DNA from: a virus
Reading direction: 5' to 3' (one strand)
DNA: 64,000 nucleotides
Virus record (IMG/VR): IMGVR_UViG_3300043411_001114
Location: 48,367 to 112,366 of that record
Shown: positions 25,076 through 33,163 of the stretch, piece after piece
Numbering within the stretch: the stretch's first letter is position 1
How the letters are laid out: each line of letters opens with the position of its first letter
Notes under the pieces: generated by a model
Seen by the model: the letters and a program-made list of their open reading frames with translations, nothing else
Told to the model about the DNA's origin: nothing
Database searches by the model: none
Program-made: the position numbers and the translations under genes

Positions 25076-27187
25076 CTTCCTGACATCGACGTCGACTTCC
25101 AGAAGTCGAAGCGCGGCGACGTCAAGATGTATCTCGGTGCCCGATACGGGCACGACAATGTCTGCTCGATCGGCACCCGCTCCCGCTCTGGCCCCAAGCA
25201 GATGGTCAAAGACCTCGGCCGCGCCCTGAAGATCGACTGGGTCGACATCCAGAAGATCGCCGACCTCATCGGTGAGGTCGACGATATTGAGGCTTCCGAG
25301 GACGATCTTGCCGACGACCTGGCCGCCCCGACCTGGAGCGAGGTGGTGGCCGCCCTCGACTCCGACCTGGCCCCCTGGGCGCGCAAGTACCCCGAACTCT
25401 TCGACCGGCTGGAGAACATGGTCGGCCTGGTGCGTCAGGCCGGGGTGCACGCCGCCGGGGTGGTGGTCAACACCGAACCGCTGCTCGGCAATATCCCGAC
25501 CAGAATCAAAAAAGGCATCCGTTCCACTCAGTTCGACATGCATGAATGCGCTGAACTCGGCGGCGTGAAGGACGACCTGCTGGCCAACAAGGGCCTGGAC
25601 GTCCTCGACGTCGCTCGCACCCTGATCTGGGAGCGGCATCAGGTCTGGCTCGACTATGACGGCTTCGGTTTTGGCATCCCCGAGGGGTGCCCGAAGCATC
25701 GCGTGGTGACCTTCGGCGACGAGCATTACGCCGACCCGGCCATCTGGGAGCAGATCGACCTGGGCATGACCGCCGGTATCTTCCAGATCGGCACCCCGTC
25801 GGGCACCAAGCAGGCGATGCGGTTCAAACCCCGGTCGTTGCCCGAACTGGCCGACCTCGCCTCCATCAACCGTCCCGGCGTGATCCGGGCCGGGCAGTTG
25901 GATCACTACCTCAAGCGCCGTAACGGTGACGAGGACATCACCTACGACCACCCGCTGATGGAGCCGATCACCGCCCGCACGATGGGCATCCTGGTCTACC
26001 AGGAGGACATGATCCGCACCGCCCGCGAACTGGCCGGATTCACCGCCGGTCAGGGCGAGGAACTCCGTAAGGCGATCGGCAAGAAGCTGGCCGACAAGAT
26101 CGCCGAGATCAAGCCCCGTTTCATCGAGGGTTGTATGGCCAATCCGGACTTCACCGGCCCGGGCGGCACCAGGTCTACCGCCATGAAGATTTGGGCCTCG
26201 CTGGAAGCCGCCGGAGCCTACAGCTTCAATAAAGCCCACGCCACCGGGTACGCGATGCAGCCGTGCTGGGAGATATGGACCAAACACCACTACTTCGATG
26301 AGTTCATCGTCGCCTGCCTGACGGTAATGCCGGAGAAGACCGTCCAGCTGGTGCGGGAGTGCCGGAAAAAGGGTCGTCCCATCCTGCCCCCCGACATCAA
26401 CACCTCGGGCGAACACTTCACCTTGACCGACGCCGGTATCCGATACGGGCTGACCGATATTCGGGGGGTCGGCAAGGCCGCCGCCGTTGACATTCTGGCC
26501 AATCGCCCTTACCGGGGCATCGGTGACTACTTGCATCGCACCCACCCCAACAAGGGCGGTAAGAAGGGGGTCATCGACTCGCTGGTGAAGGTGGGGGCCT
26601 TCGACTCCATCGCTCACGGGATGGACCGTCAGGCCCTTCTGGACGAGGTCTACTACCACCGGGCCGGGCTGGAGGTCTCGCCCAACAAGTGGGGGAAACT
26701 CGGCCAGGACGAGAGGGACGCCATCGTCGCCTCCAAGTGGGACAAGAACCCCGACGACTACCCGGTGTTCCCCTTCGGGGACGAGAAGTTCATTGTCGCC
26801 CTGGAGACCGAACTGCTGGGCACCCACGTCAGTATCGACCCGATGGCTCCGTATGCGGCCATGATCGAGGCTGAGTGCATCTCACACCCTGCGGAGGTCG
26901 ATGACTACGACACCTCCTCCCTGATCGCCATCGGTGGCGAACTGGTCAAGGTCAAGCAGCACAAGCAGCGCAACGGCAAGGACATGGCGTTCCTCGGCAT
27001 CCGGTGGAATGAGGAGGACTTCGACGTCGTCGCCTTCGCCGACTCGTGGGAGGCTAATCGCGCCATGCTGCAGGAGACCGGGGTGCCTGTCGTCTGCGAG
27101 GCCATCAAGCTGCCCGGCAAGGGTTGTCTGCTCAGTCAGGTCATCCGTCTGGACTGGATGTGTGAAGAATCGAAAACAGGAGAATGA
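25034..27187 (+). CDS. dnaE: DNA polymerase III alpha, C-terminal half
   Basis: The 717-residue product starts at ATG 25034 (GGGAG upstream). After a 13-residue AT-rich leader it continues GDLPDIDVDFQKSKRGDV, which contains the catalytic aspartates, then fingers and helix-hairpin-helix parts (LADLASINRPGVIRAGQLDH, YQEDMIRTARELAGFTAGQG, FNKAHATGYAMQ, YGLTDIRGVGKAAA) and an OB-like end (LVKVKQHKQRNGKDMAFLGI). The PHP domain and the first palm motif are on the separate N-half, so both are needed. The end overlaps the recombinase start. Confidence 0.88.
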   Translation: MPKVVAVSVIRTGDLPDIDVDFQKSKRGDVKMYLGARYGHDNVCSIGTRSRSGPKQMVKDLGRALKIDWVDIQKIADLIGEVDDIEASEDDLADDLAAPTWSEVVAALDSDLAPWARKYPELFDRLENMVGLVRQAGVHAAGVVVNTEPLLGNIPTRIKKGIRSTQFDMHECAELGGVKDDLLANKGLDVLDVARTLIWERHQVWLDYDGFGFGIPEGCPKHRVVTFGDEHYADPAIWEQIDLGMTAGIFQIGTPSGTKQAMRFKPRSLPELADLASINRPGVIRAGQLDHYLKRRNGDEDITYDHPLMEPITARTMGILVYQEDMIRTARELAGFTAGQGEELRKAIGKKLADKIAEIKPRFIEGCMANPDFTGPGGTRSTAMKIWASLEAAGAYSFNKAHATGYAMQPCWEIWTKHHYFDEFIVACLTVMPEKTVQLVRECRKKGRPILPPDINTSGEHFTLTDAGIRYGLTDIRGVGKAAAVDILANRPYRGIGDYLHRTHPNKGGKKGVIDSLVKVGAFDSIAHGMDRQALLDEVYYHRAGLEVSPNKWGKLGQDERDAIVASKWDKNPDDYPVFPFGDEKFIVALETELLGTHVSIDPMAPYAAMIEAECISHPAEVDDYDTSSLIAIGGELVKVKQHKQRNGKDMAFLGIRWNEEDFDVVAFADSWEANRAMLQETGVPVVCEAIKLPGKGCLLSQVIRLDWMCEESKTGE

Positions 27188-28287
27188 TGAGTAATACCGC
27201 CGTGGTCGACAAGCTGCTGGGCGAACTGCAGTCCAAGTTCGGGGCCGGGGCGGTGATGCGGGCCAACGAGGTTCCTATCCGGCCGCCCATCACCTCGGGG
27301 AGCCTGTCTCTGGACTTCGCCACCGGTATCGGGGGCCTGCCCTCGGATCGGGTCATCGAGGTCGCCGGGGACGAGGGTAGCGGAAAAACTACGCTTGGTC
27401 TGTTATCTATGATGCACTTCCTCGACACCTCCCCCGACCGGGTCGCGGTCATCATCGACACCGAGCACAAGCTCACCATGGACTGGGTCGAGTACCTGAT
27501 CGGCATCGACCGGATGCAGAGGGTCATCTACCTCTCGCCGGATCATATGGAGCAGGCCACCAACATGTACGTCGACGCCGTCTCGTCGGGTCAGGTCGGT
27601 TTCGTCCTGTTCGACTCGATCGGCGGCAGCCCCACCAAGGCCGCCACCGAAAAGGAGGCCGAGAAGGTTCAGGTCGGCGGCAATGCCGGGGCGGTCACCA
27701 AGTTCGCCCGCCTGGCCTCCACCCACGCCAGCAAATATCACTGCCTGACCTTCTGTATCAACCAGGTCCGCACCGACATGGAGGGCTTCCGGCGTCACAT
27801 GACACCGGGTGGGCACGGCTTCAAGCACGCCTGCGTGATGCGGATCAAGCTCCGGCGTGTCACCTCCGACAAGGTCGAGGCGGTGGTCAACGGCGAGAAG
27901 ATGGTCGTCGGCTTCAAGGTGGCGGCCTCGGTCATCAAGAACCAGGTAGGGGCACCGGGCAGAACCGCATGGTGGTGGTTCTACAACGTCGACACCCCCG
28001 AGTACGGGTTCGGGATCGACACCCTGGAGGAGGTCGTCCGGCTCTCGGTCGCCACCAAGATCGTCGCCCAGAACGGTTCCTGGTACAGCCATCCGGCGCT
28101 GCCCGAGTACAAGACCTCCGGCGAGCACAAGGTGCAGGGCATCAGCGGACTGCGGTCTCTGATCGCCGCCGACCCGGCCCTGCAGCAGACCATCGTGTCC
28201 GAGACGATGGCCGTCCTGAAGGACGACACCGCGCTCGCCTCCGAGATCGCCCCGTTCGACCCCGAGGCCGTCGAGGAAGACTTGTGA
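27187..28287 (+). CDS. recA: RecA-like recombinase
   Basis: The 366-residue product has RecA-family motifs: LSLDFATGIGGLPSDRVIEV, VAGDEGSGKTTLGLL (Walker A), VGFVLFDSIGG (Walker B) and HCLTFCINQVRTDMEG. It would form filaments on single-stranded DNA for repair and recombination-dependent replication. Of two adjacent ATGs (27184, 27187), the second has the better distance from AGGAG. It follows the polymerase by overlap and leads a run of nuclease genes. The C-terminal domain of cellular RecA is shortened and altered, as in UvsX-like phage proteins. Confidence 0.85.
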   Translation: MSNTAVVDKLLGELQSKFGAGAVMRANEVPIRPPITSGSLSLDFATGIGGLPSDRVIEVAGDEGSGKTTLGLLSMMHFLDTSPDRVAVIIDTEHKLTMDWVEYLIGIDRMQRVIYLSPDHMEQATNMYVDAVSSGQVGFVLFDSIGGSPTKAATEKEAEKVQVGGNAGAVTKFARLASTHASKYHCLTFCINQVRTDMEGFRRHMTPGGHGFKHACVMRIKLRRVTSDKVEAVVNGEKMVVGFKVAASVIKNQVGAPGRTAWWWFYNVDTPEYGFGIDTLEEVVRLSVATKIVAQNGSWYSHPALPEYKTSGEHKVQGISGLRSLIAADPALQQTIVSETMAVLKDDTALASEIAPFDPEAVEEDL

Positions 28288-28781
28288 CGGTTGGTTGGGT
28301 TCTTTCACACCGGGCTGATCCCGAGGTTGTCCCTATGGCCGACCGTCACTACAACCGTCAGAAGATTGGTAGTCCGCAATTCGTGCCGCCGGGCCGGTGT
28401 CATGTCCTCAAGATCGGCACCGCAGAACAGTTGAGAACTCCCGATTCCGGAGGGGCGTTCTGGGTAACCTCCTATCCTTTCGCTGAATATGTCAAGCATG
28501 CCTGGGCGGGTGCCTGGGTATGTTCGGCTTTCAGGAATGAGGGTGCCGGTGTTTCTTCGGAACTGATTAAGGGAGCGGTGTTGTCGACTCGATCGAAGTG
28601 GGAGGTTCCTGAGTTGGGGATGGTGTCTTTTATTGACCCGTCAAAAGTTCAGCCGAGACCGATAAGGGGTCGAAAGACGTGGGGGCACTCCTGGTTTGAG
28701 GCAGGGTTTTCCCATGTCGGATACACCAAGGCCGGTTTGTGGGTTTTCCAGATTCTTCCCGATCGCATTGGGGCACTGTGA
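28284..28781 (+). CDS. Conserved actinobacterial/phage protein of unknown function (165 aa)
   Basis: The product carries ADRHYNRQKIGSPQFVPPG, AEYVKHAWAGAWVCSAFRN and HSWFEAGFSHVGYTKAGLWV. I recognise these as the signature of a family common in actinobacteria and their phages and often left unannotated; the order suggests an acetyltransferase-like fold, which I cannot confirm. GTG start overlapping the RecA stop; an ATG at MADRHYNRQ is the alternative. GC content falls in the middle of the gene. Confidence 0.6.
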   Translation: MTVGWVLSHRADPEVVPMADRHYNRQKIGSPQFVPPGRCHVLKIGTAEQLRTPDSGGAFWVTSYPFAEYVKHAWAGAWVCSAFRNEGAGVSSELIKGAVLSTRSKWEVPELGMVSFIDPSKVQPRPIRGRKTWGHSWFEAGFSHVGYTKAGLWVFQILPDRIGAL

Positions 28782-29257
28782 GGGCCGTGGAGCCGGGCTG
28801 GGATGCACGGTTCTGGGCCAAGGTTCAGAAGACCGATGGCTGCTGGCTCTGGACTGGCCATGTCACCCCCGAGGGTTATGGTCGGTTTTCTCGCCAGCGC
28901 CGCCTGGTCGGCCCGCACAGGCTTTCCTACGAGATGGTTCATGGTCCTATCCCTGACGGCATGCAGGTAGACCATCACCACACCTGCCCCAAGAACTGCG
29001 TCAACCCAGACCATCTCCGCCTGGCCACCCAGAAGCAGAACATGGAGAACCTGAATGGCGCGACGGCCCGGAGCAAGAGTGGAGTTAGAGGCGTCTGGTG
29101 GAACGAACAGCGCCAGCGGTGGTGTGCCCAGATTTGTCACAACTACAAGATGATTCACGTCGGTCGGTATCTCACCCTGGAGGAAGCCAAGGCTGCTGTG
29201 GTCGCCAAACGCAACGAGCTTTTCACTCACAGCGACATGGACACGGGGAGCAGGTAA
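28778..29257 (+). CDS. HNH endonuclease with AP2-like domain
   Basis: The 159-residue product has an HNH nuclease core: KTDGCWLWTGHVTPEGYGRF, HRLSYEMVHGPIP, QVDHHHTCPKNCVNPDHLRL. An AP2/ERF-like DNA-binding part follows (GVRGVWWNEQRQRWCAQI ... HVGRYLTLEEAKAAV). This is a common free-standing homing endonuclease layout in phages. It sits between overlapping genes without obvious damage to either. Confidence 0.85.
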   Translation: MRAVEPGWDARFWAKVQKTDGCWLWTGHVTPEGYGRFSRQRRLVGPHRLSYEMVHGPIPDGMQVDHHHTCPKNCVNPDHLRLATQKQNMENLNGATARSKSGVRGVWWNEQRQRWCAQICHNYKMIHVGRYLTLEEAKAAVVAKRNELFTHSDMDTGSR

Positions 29258-29622
29258 TGCGACACGAGCTTGGGTGGGAGGCGTTTGAGCGCTACGTCAA
29301 CCGGGTGCTGGGACTGCAGGCCACCGTCGCTTCGGGCAGCAAGGACTATGACCCCGGCGACGGGGTGGATCGCCGCCATCACACCGAGACCGACTACGCC
29401 CTGATGGTTGACGCCAAGTTCACCGAGCGCAAATCTTTCTCGTTCTCGGCCAAGGTGATGGGTCAGTACGTCCGTCGTGCCGCGATGGCCGGGAAGAAAT
29501 TTGTCCTCCCCGTGCGCCTTCTGGACACCGCCAGCGGCGAGAATCATGATTATGTTGTTGTTCCCCTACAGGATTATGTAGCGTTGCTGGAAACCTACCG
29601 AAAGAGTGCCGAAATTGACTAA
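29257..29622 (+). CDS. Possible PD-(D/E)XK nuclease (121 aa)
   Basis: The product has VASGSKDYDPGDGVDRRHHT and ETDYALMVDAKFTERKS, where D...(D)xK residues could form a restriction-like nuclease site, as in small phage resolvase-like enzymes. It overlaps the HNH gene by one base and the exonuclease gene by 17. Context among RecA, an exonuclease and another nuclease supports a recombination role. The Mg-binding residues are guessed. Confidence 0.5.
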   Translation: MRHELGWEAFERYVNRVLGLQATVASGSKDYDPGDGVDRRHHTETDYALMVDAKFTERKSFSFSAKVMGQYVRRAAMAGKKFVLPVRLLDTASGENHDYVVVPLQDYVALLETYRKSAEID

Positions 29623-30382
29623 AGCCTATGGTTCAATTCTGGACTCCCTCGCCGACCAGCAGTTGCTGATTCCGTACTTCCGCAATGCTTTGGTGAGCGG
29701 GAAGTGGCCCGACAGCTATCAGGTGAAAATCGACTCCAGCCCCTACTACGGCACCGGCGACGGGTATTTTCACCCCTCCACCCACTCCCTGATGGGGGCC
29801 AGGGAGTTGTACTACCGCTTCCATCCAGAACACCGGGATCATGTCATTCGGGAGCCGCGCAACCCGCAGTCGGAGATGACCTTCGCGGTCGGGTCTGCTA
29901 TTCACGGGGTGGTGCAGACCCAGTTCCAGATGGCCGGTCTGATCCGCGACGAGTCCGACGTCGAGGTCGAGTATGTGATCGACGAGCACCACGTCCGGGG
30001 CCGCATCGACTTCATTGTCCACCACCCGGACGGCAACACCTACCCGGTGGAACTCAAGACGACGTCCAGCCGAAACTACTCGTTCCTCAAGGGCATCAAA
30101 GAATCCTGGGACGCCCAGCTGTCGATGGGCCTGTACGGCACCGGCTACGCCACCGGAATCCTGTTGGTGCAGGAGGTCGGCTACCCCTACCAGATGCAGG
30201 AGTTCCGGGTCGACCGCAACGACGAACTGCTGTCGGAGATCTTCGACAAGTTCGCCCGGGTTCGGGAGTGCATCGCCAATAACACCCCGCCCGAGCACTG
30301 TTGCCCCTCCGACTCGGTGGCGATGAAGGCCTGCCCGGCCCGCTATTCCTGCTGGCTCAAGGATAGGGTTGTCGTCGAGTGA
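29606..30382 (+). CDS. Cas4/RecB-family exonuclease
   Basis: The 258-residue product has the family active site GRIDFIVHHPDG ... PVELKTTSS (D-x(n)-ExK) and an AIHG helix (VGSAIHGVVQ), with a C-terminal Cys group (CCPSDS, CPARYSCW) that may hold an iron-sulfur cluster together with an upstream Cys. Cas4-like exonucleases resect DNA ends for recombinases. It lies a short way downstream of RecA. GTG start inside the preceding gene. Confidence 0.78.
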   Translation: MPKLTKAYGSILDSLADQQLLIPYFRNALVSGKWPDSYQVKIDSSPYYGTGDGYFHPSTHSLMGARELYYRFHPEHRDHVIREPRNPQSEMTFAVGSAIHGVVQTQFQMAGLIRDESDVEVEYVIDEHHVRGRIDFIVHHPDGNTYPVELKTTSSRNYSFLKGIKESWDAQLSMGLYGTGYATGILLVQEVGYPYQMQEFRVDRNDELLSEIFDKFARVRECIANNTPPEHCCPSDSVAMKACPARYSCWLKDRVVVE

Positions 30383-30762
30383 CCAGGAGCCGTTCCTCCG
30401 CCCGCGCCGCCGGTTCCCGAACCGAGCGGCTGGTCGCCGACTATCTCGCGGCCTCTCTGGATGACGACCGTATCGACCGCAGGCCCAAGTACGGCTCCAA
30501 GGATCGGGGCGACGTCGGCGGCCTCAGGGTTCATGGACAGCGTCTGGTGGTGGAGGTCAAAGACTGCGCCCGCACCGACCTGCCCGGGTGGACGTCCGAG
30601 GCCCACGTCGAGGCCTGCAACGATGACGCCCTGGCCGGTGTGGTGGTCGCCAAGCGTCGGGGAACCACCGAGCCGGGGAAGTTCTGGGTCTTCATGACCG
30701 TGGACGACCTGCTGGCTTTGATGACCGGCGAGCGGCACGGACACCGGAAGGACATCGTGTGA
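30379..30762 (+). CDS. Holliday-junction-resolvase-like endonuclease
   Basis: The 127-residue product has a basic start (MTRSRSSARAAGSRTERLVA) and the pattern RRPKYGSKDRGDVGGLRV ... QRLVVEVKDCART, i.e. GD(V) plus ExK, typical of small PD-(D/E)XK resolvase-like nucleases in actinophages. It completes a recombination cluster of RecA, two other nucleases and an HNH enzyme. ATGA and GTGA overlaps on both sides. Confidence 0.65.
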   Translation: MTRSRSSARAAGSRTERLVADYLAASLDDDRIDRRPKYGSKDRGDVGGLRVHGQRLVVEVKDCARTDLPGWTSEAHVEACNDDALAGVVVAKRRGTTEPGKFWVFMTVDDLLALMTGERHGHRKDIV

Positions 30763-31481
30763 GTTTCGACCACGAGGGTGATATGGCCGAGGCCGTCTCC
30801 CGCCGACTGCACTCCGAGCACCTGGAGGCCATCGCCGCAGCGGGCGACACTTTCGTTGACGAAGAGCCGGTGATGGTAGCCAACGTCAAGGCGCTCTTTG
30901 ATCGGATAACCTTCCGCTGGCGGGCTGATGAGAGGTCTCAACTCGACCGCATCCGCGCCGCCGCCGACACCATCGTCAAAGACATGTTCGTCGACGCCTA
31001 CGGCGCGATGGATGACTTCTTCGCCGAGGTGAGGGTTCCCGAGATCAATGAGCACGGGGTCGTCCTGCACGATCAGGACGGGAGGATCGTTTGGCGCTGC
31101 GACGACCGGGGCGACCCGATAGAGGACTGGTCATGCATGACCGGCCAGGACATCGAGGCCTGCCTGTTCCGCCTGAGTCGCATCAAACTGTCGGTCGCCT
31201 CGCAGGTTCACGAACTGCTCATGGAGGCCGTGTTCGCCAAACACGTTCATGACGACCAGTACCAGGAAGCCTATGCTGAAATGCTGGACGAGACCATTCC
31301 CGGCAGGAACGCCTACGCCTCCCGGAAAACCCGTCAGGATAAATACCATGCTTTTTTCAGGTATTACCTGTGGAGTACGTCTAAGGTGTTTCTCGATGAG
31401 GTCACTAATTTCTGTCGCCTGCTGGAGCGGGTTCGGTATTGGCGGATCGACGATATGAAGATTCAGGCGAAGCGGGCCTGA
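30759..31481 (+). CDS. Hypothetical helical protein (240 aa)
   Basis: GTG start overlapping the resolvase-like gene. The product is mostly helical (MVANVKALFDRITFRWRADE, HELLMEAVFAKHVHDDQYQE, FFRYYLWSTSKVFLDEVTN) with a beta insert around residue 95-125. Base composition becomes less GC-rich toward the end. No family recognised. Confidence 0.6.
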   Translation: MSFDHEGDMAEAVSRRLHSEHLEAIAAAGDTFVDEEPVMVANVKALFDRITFRWRADERSQLDRIRAAADTIVKDMFVDAYGAMDDFFAEVRVPEINEHGVVLHDQDGRIVWRCDDRGDPIEDWSCMTGQDIEACLFRLSRIKLSVASQVHELLMEAVFAKHVHDDQYQEAYAEMLDETIPGRNAYASRKTRQDKYHAFFRYYLWSTSKVFLDEVTNFCRLLERVRYWRIDDMKIQAKRA

Positions 31482-31485
31482 ATCA

Positions 31486-32046
31486 ATGGGACGCCGATTA
31501 CCTCCCTATGACCCTGATCGGGATGGCGATTACGCTACCTCGAAACGCAGGATTCAGGTCTTTAAGAGGGTGTATCAGCACTACTACCACTGGCAGTCAC
31601 TGAGGGAGACCGGGGAGGTCGGTGACACTCTGTCGGTGGACGGCGAGGAGATTTACATCGGTGACCTGATGGTGGGCATCGACACCCTTCCCAACCGCCA
31701 GCGTCAGGCCTTCGAGTTGATCTGCTTGCGGGGGTTCACCGAGTCGGCGGCGACCGCCATCCTCCTCCCCCACTCCCGGTGGTCGACCCCCGTCCAGCAG
31801 TACAGTGACGACGGCTTGAAGAAGATGGTCGCCGCCTACGACGCCAAGCAGAATGGAACGTGGGATTCCCGGGCGGCGAAGCTGAAGAAACGAAAATCAT
31901 GTAATGACCCGCCGCAGAGTTATGAAATAACGAATAACAAAGACTTCGGATGTAGCCTGACTGCAGAACTGAACAGTAATGCAATTCAGGATTCGGCTCT
32001 GCAGTCAGAGTCCGAAATCGCCCCCGACGACGATGATCAAAAGTAG
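31486..32046 (+). CDS. Sigma-70 region 4-like helix-turn-helix protein
   Basis: The 186-residue product holds LPNRQRQAFELICLRGFTES, AATAILLPHSRWSTPVQQYS and DDGLKKMVAAY, a sequence like region 4.2 of sigma factors that contacts the -35 box. No clear region 2 is seen, so it may act as a partial sigma, anti-sigma partner or HTH regulator. The last 55 residues (Asn/Ser-rich, ending DDDDQK) are coded by distinctly AT-rich DNA. It could be the factor reading the dispersed promoter family, but that is speculation. Confidence 0.62.
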   Translation: MGRRLPPYDPDRDGDYATSKRRIQVFKRVYQHYYHWQSLRETGEVGDTLSVDGEEIYIGDLMVGIDTLPNRQRQAFELICLRGFTESAATAILLPHSRWSTPVQQYSDDGLKKMVAAYDAKQNGTWDSRAAKLKKRKSCNDPPQSYEITNNKDFGCSLTAELNSNAIQDSALQSESEIAPDDDDQK

Positions 32047-32118
32047 TTCGGAGCGCAGGGGTGACTGAAAACCAAGTTTTCTCACGCCTTAGTGGGCATC
32101 TGGCTATGAAGGGTCACG

Positions 32119-32385
32119 ATGTCTTTGTTGGACGGTCTTTACAGCGGAATAAAGTCCAATCTGGAGGAGCAGGCCAACGCTATCCTGCGCGAGGGACGCA
32201 AGGGGGTCACCGCCCTCTCGGAGAAGAAGGACTACCTGACCGAGGAGCAGTTGAGCCTGCGCCAGGCCAGGGAGGTTCTCAACTCGAACGGGTTCCCCGA
32301 CCCCTCGATTCGGCAGGGCCTTTATCGTCGGGCGCACAGCCCGACGGCCGGGAAGCGACCCGGCCGTCACCATCACGAGGACTGA
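32119..32385 (+). CDS. Hypothetical protein (88 aa)
   Basis: GAAGGG precedes the ATG. The product has helices LLDGLYSGIKSNLEEQANAI and LTEEQLSLRQAREVL and a basic, His-rich tail (KRPGRHHHED). A longer overlapping frame starting at 32061 lacks coding character. Function unknown. Confidence 0.55.
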   Translation: MSLLDGLYSGIKSNLEEQANAILREGRKGVTALSEKKDYLTEEQLSLRQAREVLNSNGFPDPSIRQGLYRRAHSPTAGKRPGRHHHED

Positions 32386-32404
32386 TCGACCTCAGAGGAT
32401 CACC

Positions 32405-33163
32405 ATGACCCGCTCCCGCAGGAACCATCCCCGGGTTGATGCCCGCGAACTGCAGCGGGAGGTCAACCAGGAGGTGAGGGAGATTCAGGCCTCCACCGGA
32501 GGCAGGCTCCCCGAGCACCGGTGTCGGGTCTGTCAGGACCCCGAGTCACGGAAGCGGGTTAATCGCCTCCTGGCTTACGGGATGCGTGTCCCGGAGATCG
32601 TTGAGCATGTCGCCGATCTCAACGAGAAGCGCCCGAAGAACGGGCAGATCACCTACTGGTCGATTCTGCGTCACTCCGAACGGCACTTCAATGTGCAGGA
32701 CCCGGCCAATGCCGCCTATCGACGCATTCTGGAGCGGCGCAAGAAGCAGGCCGAACAGGATCTGGGTGAGGGTGCCGCACACCTCCTCACCGGCATGGCC
32801 TTCCTCGACATCGTCGCCCAGAAGGGCTTCGAGCACCTCATCGACGAGACCACCGTCGTCGAGTACCAGGAGGGCCTCAAGGCCCAGTTGAAGCTGGAGG
32901 AGATGCAGCGCGAGGGGTCGATCGAGGAACAGGTCGCCGAGATGCGGCGCGACGTCTCCATCCTTCAGCAGGCCGTCAAGGATGTGGTTCCCACCGCCCT
33001 GCTGGCCGAGATTTCTTCCCGCATTGACGAACTGAAGGGCACCACCCGCGACGATGCCATTGACGCCGAGCTGGTCGATGACGACTATGATGACGAGGAC
33101 GATGATCGTGGTTACGATCCGATGATCGGCCCCGACTCCGGGGACCCCTTGGAGGATGCGTAA
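32405..33163 (+). CDS. Hypothetical coiled-coil protein with CxxC, possibly terminase-small-like
   Basis: The 252-residue product begins with basic helices and a possible zinc site (EHRCRVCQDPESRKRVNRLL), an HTH-like part (YGMRVPEIVEHVADLN ... ILRHSERHF), a long coiled coil (residues 100-220) and an acidic tail rich in Asp. The HTH plus coiled-coil layout recalls small terminase subunits, although the large subunit lies 15 kb away. That remains a guess. It ends next to the large adhesin-like gene. Confidence 0.55.
   Translation: MTRSRRNHPRVDARELQREVNQEVREIQASTGGRLPEHRCRVCQDPESRKRVNRLLAYGMRVPEIVEHVADLNEKRPKNGQITYWSILRHSERHFNVQDPANAAYRRILERRKKQAEQDLGEGAAHLLTGMAFLDIVAQKGFEHLIDETTVVEYQEGLKAQLKLEEMQREGSIEEQVAEMRRDVSILQQAVKDVVPTALLAEISSRIDELKGTTRDDAIDAELVDDDYDDEDDDRGYDPMIGPDSGDPLEDA

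Noticed and set aside
32061-32408. A frame overlapping the 88-residue gene in another phase
   Set aside because: No ribosome site and a poor product; the ATG at 32119 has GAAGGG and fits the operon.
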